Source: Bacteriovorax stolpii (GTDB lineage: Bacteria; Bdellovibrionota; Bacteriovoracia; Bacteriovoracales; Bacteriovoracaceae). From it: a stretch of 8,875 nt of DNA. Positions 1-6,245 of the stretch are shown here, piece after piece; position 1 is the stretch's first letter, and every line of letters starts with the position of its first letter. The stretch covers positions 1 through 8,875 of the forward strand of contig CAMDDI010000142.1 in assembly GCA_945890905.1 (NCBI GenBank). The letters run 5' to 3'. Both the position numbers and the translations under genes were made by a program. The notes below the pieces were generated by a model. That model did no database searches, was not told the DNA's origin, and saw only the letters and a list, made by a program, of their open reading frames with translations.

Positions 1-283
1 GTTGATCATGAGTGGCAGAGCCAAATTCAGCGATCTCCATTAGCGATACATTTTTATTCTTTGATACTGGTGGAGCTTCCACTTTGCTCATGTTGATCAG
101 AGCAATGGGTTTTTCTTCAGAAGTCTTCTCGATTGAGCGTGCGATATAGAGTAGATACCCGTAGCGGTAATCTTCTACTACCATGTCGGATATGCGCACT
201 AAGCAGAATACGGAGATCAAGCTGAGCGTGAGAGCACCTAAGACACTTAGTAATGAGAGCCTAAAGAAGAGGCTTTTTTTCAT
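1..283 (-). CDS. Sensor histidine kinase, N-terminal fragment (runs off the window)
   Basis: Reading the minus strand from an ATG at 283 gives 94 open codons to the window edge. The start reads MKKSLFFRLSLLSVLG, with one hydrophobic membrane segment at about residues 7-30, followed by a polar stretch (VRISDMVVEDYRYGYL) that would begin the periplasmic sensor region. No catalytic kinase domain is in the window, so the kinase call rests on context. The ATG overlaps the TGA of the upstream OmpR-type regulator (ATGA), and regulator-kinase pairs are normally arranged this way. The overlap implies translational coupling; a weak GAGTGG lies just upstream inside the regulator gene. The signal is unknown. 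It could be another membrane protein, but the stop/start overlap makes a kinase by far the likeliest. Confidence 0.72.
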   Translation of the reverse strand, partial: MKKSLFFRLSLLSVLGALTLSLISVFCLVRISDMVVEDYRYGYLLYIARSIEKTSEEKPIALINMSKVEAPPVSKNKNVSLMEIAEFGSATHDQ

Positions 284-951
284 TTCCACTCAAGTCGATA
301 ACCCAATCCGTAAACTGAATTAATCTGGATAGAGTCGCCTGCTATTTCTCGAAGTTTTCTTCTTAAATGGCTCATGTGAGAATCAACTGTGCGGTCGTAG
401 AGATCTGATCCCTCGTAAAGAGCAGAGAGAATATTTTCACGGGTCACTATGTCTCCAGATCTTTTAGCTAAAAGGATGAGAATCTCCATTTCTTTGCGCC
501 CTAAATTTACGATTTGATCCATTAGAGTCACAATTCTCTTTACTGGATCAATCATTAACCGTCCGAAAGTAATAACTGTAGAAGGAGTGGAAAACCGTTT
601 AATCATTTTATTCATTCGGACTTTAAGTTCTTCAACGCCGAAGGGTTTTCTTAAGTAGTCGTCTCCACCACCTGTGATGCCTTTTACCACTGTGGCCTCA
701 TCCGTGCGAGCACTGATAAAGAGAATAGGAGTTTCATCTCCGCTCTCCCGCACTCTCTGGCATAGATCTAATCCACTTCCATCGGGCAAACCGATATCCA
801 TGCACATCAGATCAAAGTGTTCTGTTTGAATGAGTTTCCAAGCATCGGCCACGGTTGATGCAGTTTCAGTTTCGTATCCACTGAGCTTCAAGTTTATTTT
901 AAGACTTTTAGAAATTTGCGGATCATCTTCAACAATAAGTACTTTGGTCAT
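280..951 (-). CDS. OmpR/PhoB-family response regulator
   Basis: A cytoplasmic DNA-binding regulator of 223 residues, the usual OmpR-family length. The N-terminal receiver domain (about 1-120) shows the acidic pair after KVLIVEDD (E8, D9, D10), the phosphoacceptor D52 in MDIGLPDG, the switch residue S80 in LFISAR and the conserved K102 in LRKPF. The C-terminal winged helix (about 127-223) shows the typical FGRLMID opening, the DRTVDSHMSHLRRKL recognition helix and the closing VYGLGYRL. I start it at the ATG at 951 because GGAGG sits five bases upstream. The in-frame TTG at 963 overlaps that ribosome site and would put MEDV ahead of the family's conserved MTKVLIVEDD. The gene precedes and overlaps its presumed kinase. 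The genes it controls cannot be read from the sequence. Confidence 0.96.
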   Translation of the reverse strand: MTKVLIVEDDPQISKSLKINLKLSGYETETASTVADAWKLIQTEHFDLMCMDIGLPDGSGLDLCQRVRESGDETPILFISARTDEATVVKGITGGGDDYLRKPFGVEELKVRMNKMIKRFSTPSTVITFGRLMIDPVKRIVTLMDQIVNLGRKEMEILILLAKRSGDIVTRENILSALYEGSDLYDRTVDSHMSHLRRKLREIAGDSIQINSVYGLGYRLEWK

Positions 952-956
952 TACAT

Positions 957-961
957 CCTCC
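957..961 (-). promoter_or_regulatory. Ribosome binding site that fixes the response-regulator start
   Basis: On the minus strand GGAGG lies five bases before the ATG at 951. It decides between that ATG and the in-frame TTG at 963, which overlaps the site itself. Confidence 0.8.
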
Positions 962-1072
962 AAACAAACTAAAACGGTTTTTCTCTTAAGAAAAGCTTTA
1001 GATTATTCATAGTGACACAGAGGAATTTAGTTTCAAAAAGGTGGGTAAGAGTTTCCATTTTTCACTCATTTC

Positions 1073-1096
1073 ATAATTGTCTTGCTCCACAATTAT
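1073..1096. repeat. Perfect 8-bp inverted repeat, possible operator
   Basis: ATAATTGT and ACAATTAT are exact reverse complements separated by the eight bases CTTGCTCC. The AT-rich arms and the centre-to-centre distance of 16 bases suit a dimeric DNA-binding protein better than a terminator: the arms have little GC and no T-tract follows. It lies about 130 bases upstream of the response-regulator start, so autoregulation is possible but is inference only. Confidence 0.4.
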
Positions 1097-1336
1097 TCAA
1101 GATTCCTAGGATATAACTCTTTTAACAAGGATGCTTTTCTGACAAAGATTCTAGTCATTTCCTCATGATCGCAAGCTTTCCGAATCCCTCAGAGTGACTC
1201 TTACACTTGGCCGCTGTGTTGTGGAAATGGCCTGGCCGTACTTGTTTTTTCTAAGTGGGGAAAAGGATCCTGAGTGGCATAGTCGGAAAACTAAATCCTA
1301 ATTCCCATACAGATAATTTTCAGGCATCTTTAATTC

Positions 1337-1585
1337 ATGAATTTTCTTTGTTTGGTTAGTTTTTTTGGACTTATGTCCTACACATCTTATATTTCTTCTC
1401 CCACTGGCCGTATGATCAGTCCTGAAGCTCAGGGAAAACTTTGGAAAGGTCAGGCCGATATCCGCTATCTGGCCACTCGCTCTGATGACGTGAATTTAAA
1501 AAACAATAATGTGAAAAAACCCATTGGTAGTAATTATCAAAAAGATAGTCTGCAAACAGCAGGTGAAGTGGGACTTCCAACGTGA
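1337..1585 (+). CDS. Small hypothetical protein or remnant of an outer-membrane-type gene
   Basis: An 82-codon ORF with a hydrophobic start (MNFLCLVSFFGLM) and a polar remainder containing SSPTGRMISPEAQGKL and IRYLATRSDD. I do not recognise the family. The codons look like the neighbouring genes, but there is no Shine-Dalgarno before the ATG, and a TAA lies in frame just upstream. The ORF stops at TGA 1583-1585, yet the next frame (+1) stays open to TAA at 1629-1631. That frame reads ENSFNSYGGAVGLAW, a small-residue/aromatic ending like the last strand of a beta-barrel. A one-base slip near 1575-1583 would join the two parts into one protein of about 98 residues. The alternatives are a genuine short secreted protein or a decayed fragment. 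It is co-directional with the protease that starts 57 bases downstream of its stop. Confidence 0.4.
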   Translation: MNFLCLVSFFGLMSYTSYISSPTGRMISPEAQGKLWKGQADIRYLATRSDDVNLKNNNVKKPIGSNYQKDSLQTAGEVGLPT

Positions 1586-1642
1586 AAACAGTTTCAATTC
1601 CTACGGCGGCGCTGTGGGATTAGCTTGGTAAAAGGAAAATCG

Positions 1643-2869
1643 ATGTTTAAATCTATTCTGCTATTGGTCACTCTTTCTCAAGCATGGGCCGCCGAATATA
1701 GTCCCCAGGCCATTGAGCGCGATTATGAATCAGCTCCTGAGTATAAGGCCATTATGGCCCAACTTGCTCCCTATGGAGATTTCTCTGATAAAAATATGCC
1801 AGTTAAAGCGGAAGATGTGGTGAAACCAAAACCCATGGGCCGTGGTGAGCAGATGGTAGAAGAGGCCAAGGCCCGCAACCGTGCTATCCTGGCGCAAAAT
1901 GCTAAAGACGCTAAAGCTGCAGCAGATACGACTGCGGCCAATCCTCAAGATGATATGCAAAAGCTTCGTGCGGAAAATAAGAAGACTCTCGAGAGTTGGA
2001 AAAAAGAAGTCAGCGATCAGCAAAAAATCTGGAAAACTCAGCAGGCGATCTTTCTTGGTCGCTTAAAAGTCTACAAAGAAAACACTTTTGATATTCCCGT
2101 AAAAGAAGAAAAAATTATCGAAGAAAAAGTTACTCCGAATCTCGTCCCGGAAGTTCATATCGTTGGTGCTGCTTTTAAAATGCCCATTCGTGATCAAAAG
2201 GATCGTCCAACTTGTGCGGCCTTCGCTGGTATCCGGGCCATGGAAATTATTTTGGCCCAAAATAAAATTGAAAAGGATCTCTCTGAACAGTATCTCTATT
2301 GGGCAAGTAAACCCACATGTAGAACTAGTCCTTGTACTGAAAAAGGGTCATGGATTACTCATGGACTTCGTTACTCATCATCTCAACCTAGAGTAGATGT
2401 TCCCCTCGAGAGCAGCTGTGCGTATCAAAATCTGCCAGAGCCAGCTAATGAAACCCAGGTTCCACTTTCAACAAAATGTCATCAAGGTATTGCAAAAGTT
2501 GTGAGCTTTGAAGACGTGAGATCTTTGGTTGATGTGGTGAAGAGTATTAAGAAAAACATTCCAGTGATTATTTCTGCCAAGCTTTCTGAAAACTATTACA
2601 TCAATAATGGACTAGTTACTCTTGAGGCTAGTTCTAAGAAAACTGGCAAAATTGATGGGCATGCCCAAGGCCACGCCTTCTTGGCAGTGGGGGTCATTGA
2701 ATTACCCGAGAAGCTCAAAATCCTTGAAGGAGCATTTTGCTTAGTTGTGGCCAATAGCTGGGGACTTGGTTGGGGAACGGGAGGATACTCTTGCTTGACT
2801 GAGAACTGGCTTACTAAATTTAGATCTCAAGCTCCTTTTGTAGCGATCACAAAAGTTACGGCTGACTAA
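1643..2869 (+). CDS. Exported papain-family (C1) cysteine protease
   Basis: A secreted protease of 408 residues. A signal peptide (MFKSILLLVTLSQAWA, cleavage near residue 16) is followed by a charged, Ala/Lys/Glu-rich, probably helical region (about 60-150), then a peptidase C1 domain (about 175-400). All four catalytic residues of papain are present in order: oxyanion Q185, nucleophile C191 in PTCAAFAG (exactly six after the Gln, as in papain), H344 in GHAFLAVGV and N371 in ANSWGLGWG. The Trp that usually follows the catalytic Cys is Ala, as in many bacterial members. Further cysteines around 222-280 could form disulfides. I chose the ATG at 1643 (AAAGGA seven bases upstream) over the in-frame TTG at 1625. 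The N-terminal region may be a propeptide or a helical spacer. The substrate is unknown; digestion of extracellular or prey protein is plausible. Confidence 0.92.
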   Translation: MFKSILLLVTLSQAWAAEYSPQAIERDYESAPEYKAIMAQLAPYGDFSDKNMPVKAEDVVKPKPMGRGEQMVEEAKARNRAILAQNAKDAKAAADTTAANPQDDMQKLRAENKKTLESWKKEVSDQQKIWKTQQAIFLGRLKVYKENTFDIPVKEEKIIEEKVTPNLVPEVHIVGAAFKMPIRDQKDRPTCAAFAGIRAMEIILAQNKIEKDLSEQYLYWASKPTCRTSPCTEKGSWITHGLRYSSSQPRVDVPLESSCAYQNLPEPANETQVPLSTKCHQGIAKVVSFEDVRSLVDVVKSIKKNIPVIISAKLSENYYINNGLVTLEASSKKTGKIDGHAQGHAFLAVGVIELPEKLKILEGAFCLVVANSWGLGWGTGGYSCLTENWLTKFRSQAPFVAITKVTAD

Positions 2870-2870
2870 T

Positions 2871-3239
2871 TTAAGCCATTTTTACTTTTTCAAGTTTTGG
2901 TTTCTCAATAGTGTGACCAGCTTTATCGAAATATTCTTCGTTGGTTTTTTTATCTTTGGTGTAAAAGATCCGTGAGGTCAGTCTTCCACTCTCGTCATAG
3001 AAGCGTGATTCCCCATCAAGGCTTCCACCGTCATCGAACTGTTCTTCACTTTTAACATTTCCGTTGAAGTGAAATCTCTTTACAACACCGATGGCAATAT
3101 CCCAATTCCATTGTCCATGTCCATTCCCATAGATACCTTCTCGGGCGAGTTTTCCATTCTCGTGATAGTCACGAATTTTCGAGAGTGTGCGGCCATTTCT
3201 GACCTCAAACACGACTTCCGTTCGAACTTTTCCACTCAT
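2871..3239 (-). CDS. MORN-repeat (YwqK-like) protein
   Basis: A 122-residue protein without signal peptide or membrane segment. It carries imperfect repeats of the bacterial MORN/YwqK type: YHENGKLAREGIY (25-37), FHFNGNVKSEEQF (57-69), FYDESGRLTSRIFY (80-93) and a degenerate YFDKAGHTIEK (103-113). Each has the aromatic-x-x-x-G-x-hydrophobic core that folds as a beta-hairpin. Such proteins are scaffolds with no catalytic activity. The name 'antitoxin YwqK' is often attached to the family, but there is no toxin gene beside this one. GAGG five bases before the ATG supports the start. The gene ends one base from the convergent protease stop. It is the last gene of a minus-strand run, 98 bases after the amidotransferase stop. 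Confidence 0.8.
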   Translation of the reverse strand: MSGKVRTEVVFEVRNGRTLSKIRDYHENGKLAREGIYGNGHGQWNWDIAIGVVKRFHFNGNVKSEEQFDDGGSLDGESRFYDESGRLTSRIFYTKDKKTNEEYFDKAGHTIEKPKLEKVKMA

Positions 3240-3337
3240 AAAAACCTCACGACATACCTTTACTTGTAGATATCTTATCGGCTAAATCGCAAGAAAAATT
3301 TAAGTGTTTGTGATCGTTTTATAAGCTGTCTTAATGA

Positions 3338-4159
3338 CTAAGATATGACGAGTTTTTCACATGTGGTGATGGGTCCAGGGAAGGTTTTATATTCTGCAGA
3401 AATTACTCCATCTGCGAGTAAAAGTAAGGTCCCAGGTTCATGAATATTCCACAATTCGTTTTCTGTAAGAGGGTATGTTGCAATAACCGCCACGCGATCG
3501 ATGTTAGTGGTGACCGCACTAAAATCGACTGCGACTTCTTGATCTTTTAAATGGGCCACAGTGAAAGGGGCCTTACGAATAATACTCGCAAGCTTGGTTG
3601 AGCAATGGGCCATCATAAATTCTCCATTCGAAAGGAGAAAATTAAAAACACCGAAAGCAGCAATCCTGAGAGTGAGTTCATGCAGAAATTCACCCAACTC
3701 TTTTAGAGGCGGGCATTCGTCACCAAATTTATTTTTGAGCTCCTGCATTATGAGGCAAAATGCTTTTTCACTATCAGTTTTGCCTACGGGACAATAGAGT
3801 CCATCAAGTTTAGGTTCAAAACTTTTCAAATCACCATTGTGGGCAAAAGACCAATAGCGGCCCCAAAGTTCCCGGACAAAGGGATGAGTATTCTCAAGTT
3901 TGGTTTCACCCTGAGTGGCCTTACGAATATGGGCAATGACATTTTTTGATTTGATAGGATAGTTGCGGACAAAGTCGGCCACAGGAGAATGAGCAGAAGG
4001 ATTCGGATCCAGAAACTGCCGAACTCCTCGTCCTTCAAAGAATGTAATTCCCCATCCATCTGTATGATTATCAGTAAGCCCTCCACGGGCCTGGAATCCA
4101 GTAAATGAAAAACAAATATCTGTCGGGACGTTACAGTTCATTCCTAAAAGCTGACACAT
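3338..4159 (-). CDS. Class II glutamine amidotransferase, YafJ-like
   Basis: A cytoplasmic protein of 273 residues, close to the 255 of E. coli YafJ. It has an Ntn-hydrolase glutaminase fold: after removal of Met1 the N-terminal Cys2 (MCQLLGMN) is the nucleophile that releases ammonia from glutamine. Family motifs follow in order: HTDGWG (32-37), HIRKATQG (77-84), NTHPF (90-94) and HNGD (107-110, oxyanion and glutamine binding). No synthetase domain is attached, and the ammonia acceptor of this family is unknown. The start is certain because the catalytic Cys must be residue 2: AGGAGA lies seven bases before the ATG at 4159, and ten extra in-frame codons upstream are not used. It lies 69 bases downstream of the rhomboid gene on the same strand. 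Confidence 0.92.
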   Translation of the reverse strand: MCQLLGMNCNVPTDICFSFTGFQARGGLTDNHTDGWGITFFEGRGVRQFLDPNPSAHSPVADFVRNYPIKSKNVIAHIRKATQGETKLENTHPFVRELWGRYWSFAHNGDLKSFEPKLDGLYCPVGKTDSEKAFCLIMQELKNKFGDECPPLKELGEFLHELTLRIAAFGVFNFLLSNGEFMMAHCSTKLASIIRKAPFTVAHLKDQEVAVDFSAVTTNIDRVAVIATYPLTENELWNIHEPGTLLLLADGVISAEYKTFPGPITTCEKLVIS

Positions 4160-4214
4160 GTGATTCTCCTGTTTAAAAGAGTAACACAAGTCAGGTTTAA
4201 GAATAAAGGAGTTT

Positions 4215-4237
4215 AACAGGGGACAGAACTAACTGTT
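4215..4237. repeat. Short inverted repeat with a GGGGACAGAACT core, possible REP-type remnant
   Basis: AACAG and CTGTT pair across 13 bases containing GGGGACAG. The element overlaps the last codons of the rhomboid gene and its spacer to the amidotransferase. Similar AACAGGGGACAG strings recur between genes in some Proteobacteria, where they are linked to REP-associated transposases. I see only this one copy and no transposase, so the call is tentative. Confidence 0.2.
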
Positions 4238-4906
4238 TTCCTCATTTTCAAAATCCAAAAGAGGTTCTTCTGGTAATTCAATCCAGACTTCATATGATTT
4301 AATTTTAACTCTATTCACTAAATAATACGAAATGCCTGTAGGAATTCCTAAAGCAAATCCCACCGCATGAGCTCCATAGCTCACTTGAGGTTCTATAGTC
4401 TGAGGAAACAAAAATATCAAGGCCAGCCCCACACTATTAATTAATCTTCTACCAAGTGAAATTTGCTTTTCCACCAAAACATAAAAGGTCAGCCACAAAG
4501 CCGCCATAAAATAAATTACACCAGAAATTCCCACTAATGAGACTTGAGGAGGATAGAAACTCAGGACCACTAAGTTAATGAGTCCACCCGCTACAATGGT
4601 AGCGATGGGGTAGAACATCCACCCAAAATAAGTGCTGAAGAGGAGAGTGAGGCCTGTAAAGAAAGCTGTATTCATGGTGAGATGGTTAAAATCGGCATGG
4701 ATAAAAGTGGTGGTGAATGCTCTCCAGTACTGACCTTGCTCGAATACTTGGCTTCCACTGGCCGACCATAGTTTTGAGAGGGGAAAAATATTGAAATGAT
4801 TGAGTTCAAATAGCACAACCAAAGACATTAAAGAGAATAGGGAGAACAAAAAATGCGGATGTCCCGGCTTTCTAGAGAGCAGCGTTTTCACTAATTTAAG
4901 TTTCAT
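4229..4906 (-). CDS. Rhomboid-family intramembrane serine protease
   Basis: An integral inner-membrane protein of 225 residues with about six hydrophobic segments (roughly 18-36, 64-92, 97-118, 124-145, 158-170, 178-197). The rhomboid signatures are complete: H70ADFNH75LTMN in the second core helix, the nucleophile S128 in GISG, and the general base H180 in GAHAVGFALG. So it should cleave membrane-embedded substrates. The C-terminal tail from about 200 is acidic and cytoplasmic in the usual topology (ELPEEPLLDFENEENS). The ATG at 4906 is preceded by AAGGTGGG at a suitable distance. It is the first gene of the minus-strand run and divergent from the lipoprotein gene. The substrate is unknown. 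Confidence 0.9.
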   Translation of the reverse strand: MKLKLVKTLLSRKPGHPHFLFSLFSLMSLVVLFELNHFNIFPLSKLWSASGSQVFEQGQYWRAFTTTFIHADFNHLTMNTAFFTGLTLLFSTYFGWMFYPIATIVAGGLINLVVLSFYPPQVSLVGISGVIYFMAALWLTFYVLVEKQISLGRRLINSVGLALIFLFPQTIEPQVSYGAHAVGFALGIPTGISYYLVNRVKIKSYEVWIELPEEPLLDFENEENS

Positions 4907-4960
4907 TGAGGACCCACCTTCGTTAGTACCAAGATGTGTCCGTTATTTTTACTGTCAATG

Positions 4961-4989
4961 TTAGAATAGATGGAATTTTTTTGTGTCAA
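4961..4989 (-). promoter_or_regulatory. Candidate sigma-70 promoter of the rhomboid operon
   Basis: Read on the minus strand, a perfect -35 TTGACA (4989-4984) is followed after 17 bases by TTCTAA (4966-4961), a poor -10; the overlapping TCTAAC at 18 bases is slightly better. A second TTGACA (4958-4953) lies downstream without a good -10. The position, 55-80 bases before the rhomboid ATG, is suitable. Confidence 0.35.
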
Positions 4990-5018
4990 GAATTTATTGA
5001 ATGACCTCTCTACTCAGA

Positions 5019-5048
5019 TTGAAATCTATTCATTTAACAATTTAAAAT
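5019..5048 (+). promoter_or_regulatory. Candidate sigma-70 promoter of the lipoprotein operon
   Basis: TTGAAA (5019-5024) and TAAAAT (5043-5048) each match five of six consensus bases with an 18-base spacer. Transcription from here would give a leader of about 155-160 bases before the ATG at 5213, long enough for post-transcriptional control. Confidence 0.4.
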
Positions 5049-5212
5049 TACTTAACTTAGTTAACAAAAAAAATAATAACCGTTTTGCTTGTTTCAGAAC
5101 ATCCTACCCAAGCTTGTTAGAAAATTGCGCTATGTAACAATGGATTCAGAGCTTTAGACAGGCTTAAGGTTGCCGAGGAAGGTGGCCTAAATGACAAACC
5201 AAGGATGTGTGA

Positions 5213-5923
5213 ATGAAGCCTTTGTACCTATCTCTTTTTCTCTGCTTTTTCTTATTTAACTGTAGCAAAAATGGTGGCGCTGGTGGGTCCGACTCAGGCT
5301 CCGCAGAAACCAGTGCTGCTCAGGATTCTACGGCAACAACTCCAGCTCCGGCTCCACCCACTAATCCTACAACGGGTACGACAACGGTTGGAAGCAGTGG
5401 AGGTGGTTCGTCACTTCCTAATCAGGCATTCACTTTTGATACCAACATCTTAATGATTAATATGAAAGTCTCTCAAGAAGAAAAGGTTCGTACAGCTGCA
5501 GAACTTATTCAAAAAGTGATTGCGACTGACGAATTCCGTAAACGAGTTTTAAATCACACTTATAAAGGTAAAAAAACTTTTGTGGATAATGGTGGCTACA
5601 CCAATGCTCAAATTTATCAAAAGATACTTGATGGAGCTGAAACACTTCAGAGAGCAAAGAACAATACCATGGATTTGGAAGTGGAACTCTACTATCAAGC
5701 TTCTTCAACCATTGGTTACACCTATGTGTCTACTAAGCGTATTTATATGAACACCAAGTATTTTAATACTTATAAGGCCTATCAAGTGGCCAGCAATATG
5801 ATGCACGAATGGTTGCACAAAGTCGGATTTGGTCATGCTTTTTCTTATTCCACCAGCCGGGATTATTCTGTGCCCTATGCAATTGGATACTTGATACTGG
5901 AGCTTGCTGGAAAAATAGATTAA
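5213..5923 (+). CDS. Lipoprotein with a metzincin-type zinc-protease motif
   Basis: A lipoprotein of 236 residues. The signal peptide MKPLYLSLFLCFFLFNC ends in a lipobox-like LFNC, so C17 should be lipidated. Residues 18-70 are a low-complexity Gly/Ser/Thr/Pro/Ala linker, typical of surface-tethered domains. The folded part (about 72-236) contains H198-E-W-L-H202-K-V-G205-F-G-H208, an exact HExxHxxGxxH motif as in metzincin metalloproteases: three zinc-binding His and the general-base Glu. The Met-turn that should follow is not obvious; the downstream segment reads SVPYAIGYLI with no methionine. At about 160 residues the domain is small. It may be a minimal metzincin-like peptidase or a divergent zinc protein; I do not recognise a named family. 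AAGGAT before the ATG supports the start. The Cys-rich gene follows after 19 bases. Confidence 0.8.
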   Translation: MKPLYLSLFLCFFLFNCSKNGGAGGSDSGSAETSAAQDSTATTPAPAPPTNPTTGTTTVGSSGGGSSLPNQAFTFDTNILMINMKVSQEEKVRTAAELIQKVIATDEFRKRVLNHTYKGKKTFVDNGGYTNAQIYQKILDGAETLQRAKNNTMDLEVELYYQASSTIGYTYVSTKRIYMNTKYFNTYKAYQVASNMMHEWLHKVGFGHAFSYSTSRDYSVPYAIGYLILELAGKID

Positions 5924-5942
5924 TTTTTTAAAGGAGTTTTTT

Positions 5943-6197
5943 ATGAAAAATTGTATTGCCCTCTGTTTTCTTTTATTTGTAACACCATCGTTTGCGTCGA
6001 ATGATGAGCACTTTGATCCTGCTCTTGAGAAGTCTTGTCAGCAGGAAGCCTTTAATCAGAATTGTGGCGCACCCAAAGATGATTCAGATAAGGCCTTCAT
6101 GGCATGTATTGAAGGGAAGATGTCTTCCTTTTCAAAGGATTGCCAGGTTGTGCATCAAAGGATGGTCAACCGCTACAAAGAAATTTCTGGTCAATAA
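5943..6197 (+). CDS. Small secreted four-cysteine protein
   Basis: An 84-residue protein with a clear signal peptide (cleavage after about residue 18, PSFA-SN). The mature part has four cysteines, C32, C41, C55 and C67, spaced C-x8-C-x13-C-x11-C. The ACIEGKMSSFSKDC segment resembles the CL-x-n-x4-Ls-x2-C core of the Cys-rich (GLG1-type, Cys_rich_FGFR) repeat found in eukaryotic Golgi protein 1 and in some proteobacterial secreted proteins. The match is by eye and tentative. The cysteines probably form two disulfides in the periplasm or outside the cell. A strong AGGAG lies seven bases before the ATG. It follows the zinc lipoprotein by 19 bases and the pair is almost certainly co-transcribed, so a partner, substrate or inhibitor role towards that protein is possible but unproven. 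Confidence 0.75.
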   Translation: MKNCIALCFLLFVTPSFASNDEHFDPALEKSCQQEAFNQNCGAPKDDSDKAFMACIEGKMSSFSKDCQVVHQRMVNRYKEISGQ

Positions 6198-6208
6198 CCG
6201 TGACTATC

Positions 6209-6243
6209 ACCTCGAAGATGACTAAAATTATCTTCGAGGTTTT
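6209..6243 (+). terminator. Hairpin and T-tract ending the lipoprotein operon, enclosing the next gene's ribosome site
   Basis: ACCTCGAAGAT (6209-6219) and ATCTTCGAGGT (6230-6240) are perfect 11-bp complements around a 10-base loop, followed by TTTT at 6240-6243. This has the form of a rho-independent terminator, although the T-tract is short and the stem only moderately GC-rich. The 3' arm contains GAGG (6236-6239), the only plausible Shine-Dalgarno for the ATG at 6246. In transcripts that read through, the folded hairpin would hide that site. Confidence 0.65.
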
Positions 6244-6245
6244 CC

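Larger units (their letters stand above)
952..1336. other. Intergenic region upstream of the response regulator
   Basis: This 385-base stretch has no convincing gene. It should hold the minus-strand promoter of the two-component operon, but I could not pick a clear -35/-10 pair. It contains the 8-bp inverted repeat at 1073-1096. A 23-codon ATG frame at 1227 (MAWPYLFFLSGEK) has no visible ribosome site and is not called. Base composition shifts little across the stretch, and I see no tRNA or transposon end. Confidence 0.6.
4907..5212. other. Divergent intergenic region between rhomboid and lipoprotein genes
   Basis: This 306-base stretch is AT-rich in its middle (4970-5085), as expected for two back-to-back promoters, and holds the candidate promoters listed separately. 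TTAAC-TTA-GTTAA at 5052-5064 is a small inverted repeat. The last 80 bases are more GC-rich (GGTTGCCGAGGAAGGTGGCC) and would be leader RNA of the lipoprotein gene. I checked them against known riboswitch cores and saw no match. No gene is seen. Confidence 0.6.

Noticed and set aside
830..1012. 60-codon plus-strand ORF opposite the response-regulator start
   Set aside because: It lies antisense over a well-supported receiver domain, has no ribosome site and no recognisable protein features.
1141..1260. A tRNA or small RNA gene in the 1140-1260 spacer
   Set aside because: No cloverleaf, TTCGA-type T-loop or CCA end, and no strong hairpin with a T-tract.
2871..3239. Toxin-antitoxin system based on the 'YwqK antitoxin' label of the MORN protein
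   Set aside because: No toxin-like gene adjoins it; the neighbours are an amidotransferase and a convergent protease. The label is a database habit for this repeat.
5130..5212. Possible c-di-GMP or other riboswitch before the lipoprotein gene
   Set aside because: GGCCTAAA and AAGG pieces recall parts of a GEMM core, but the required paired elements and their order are absent.
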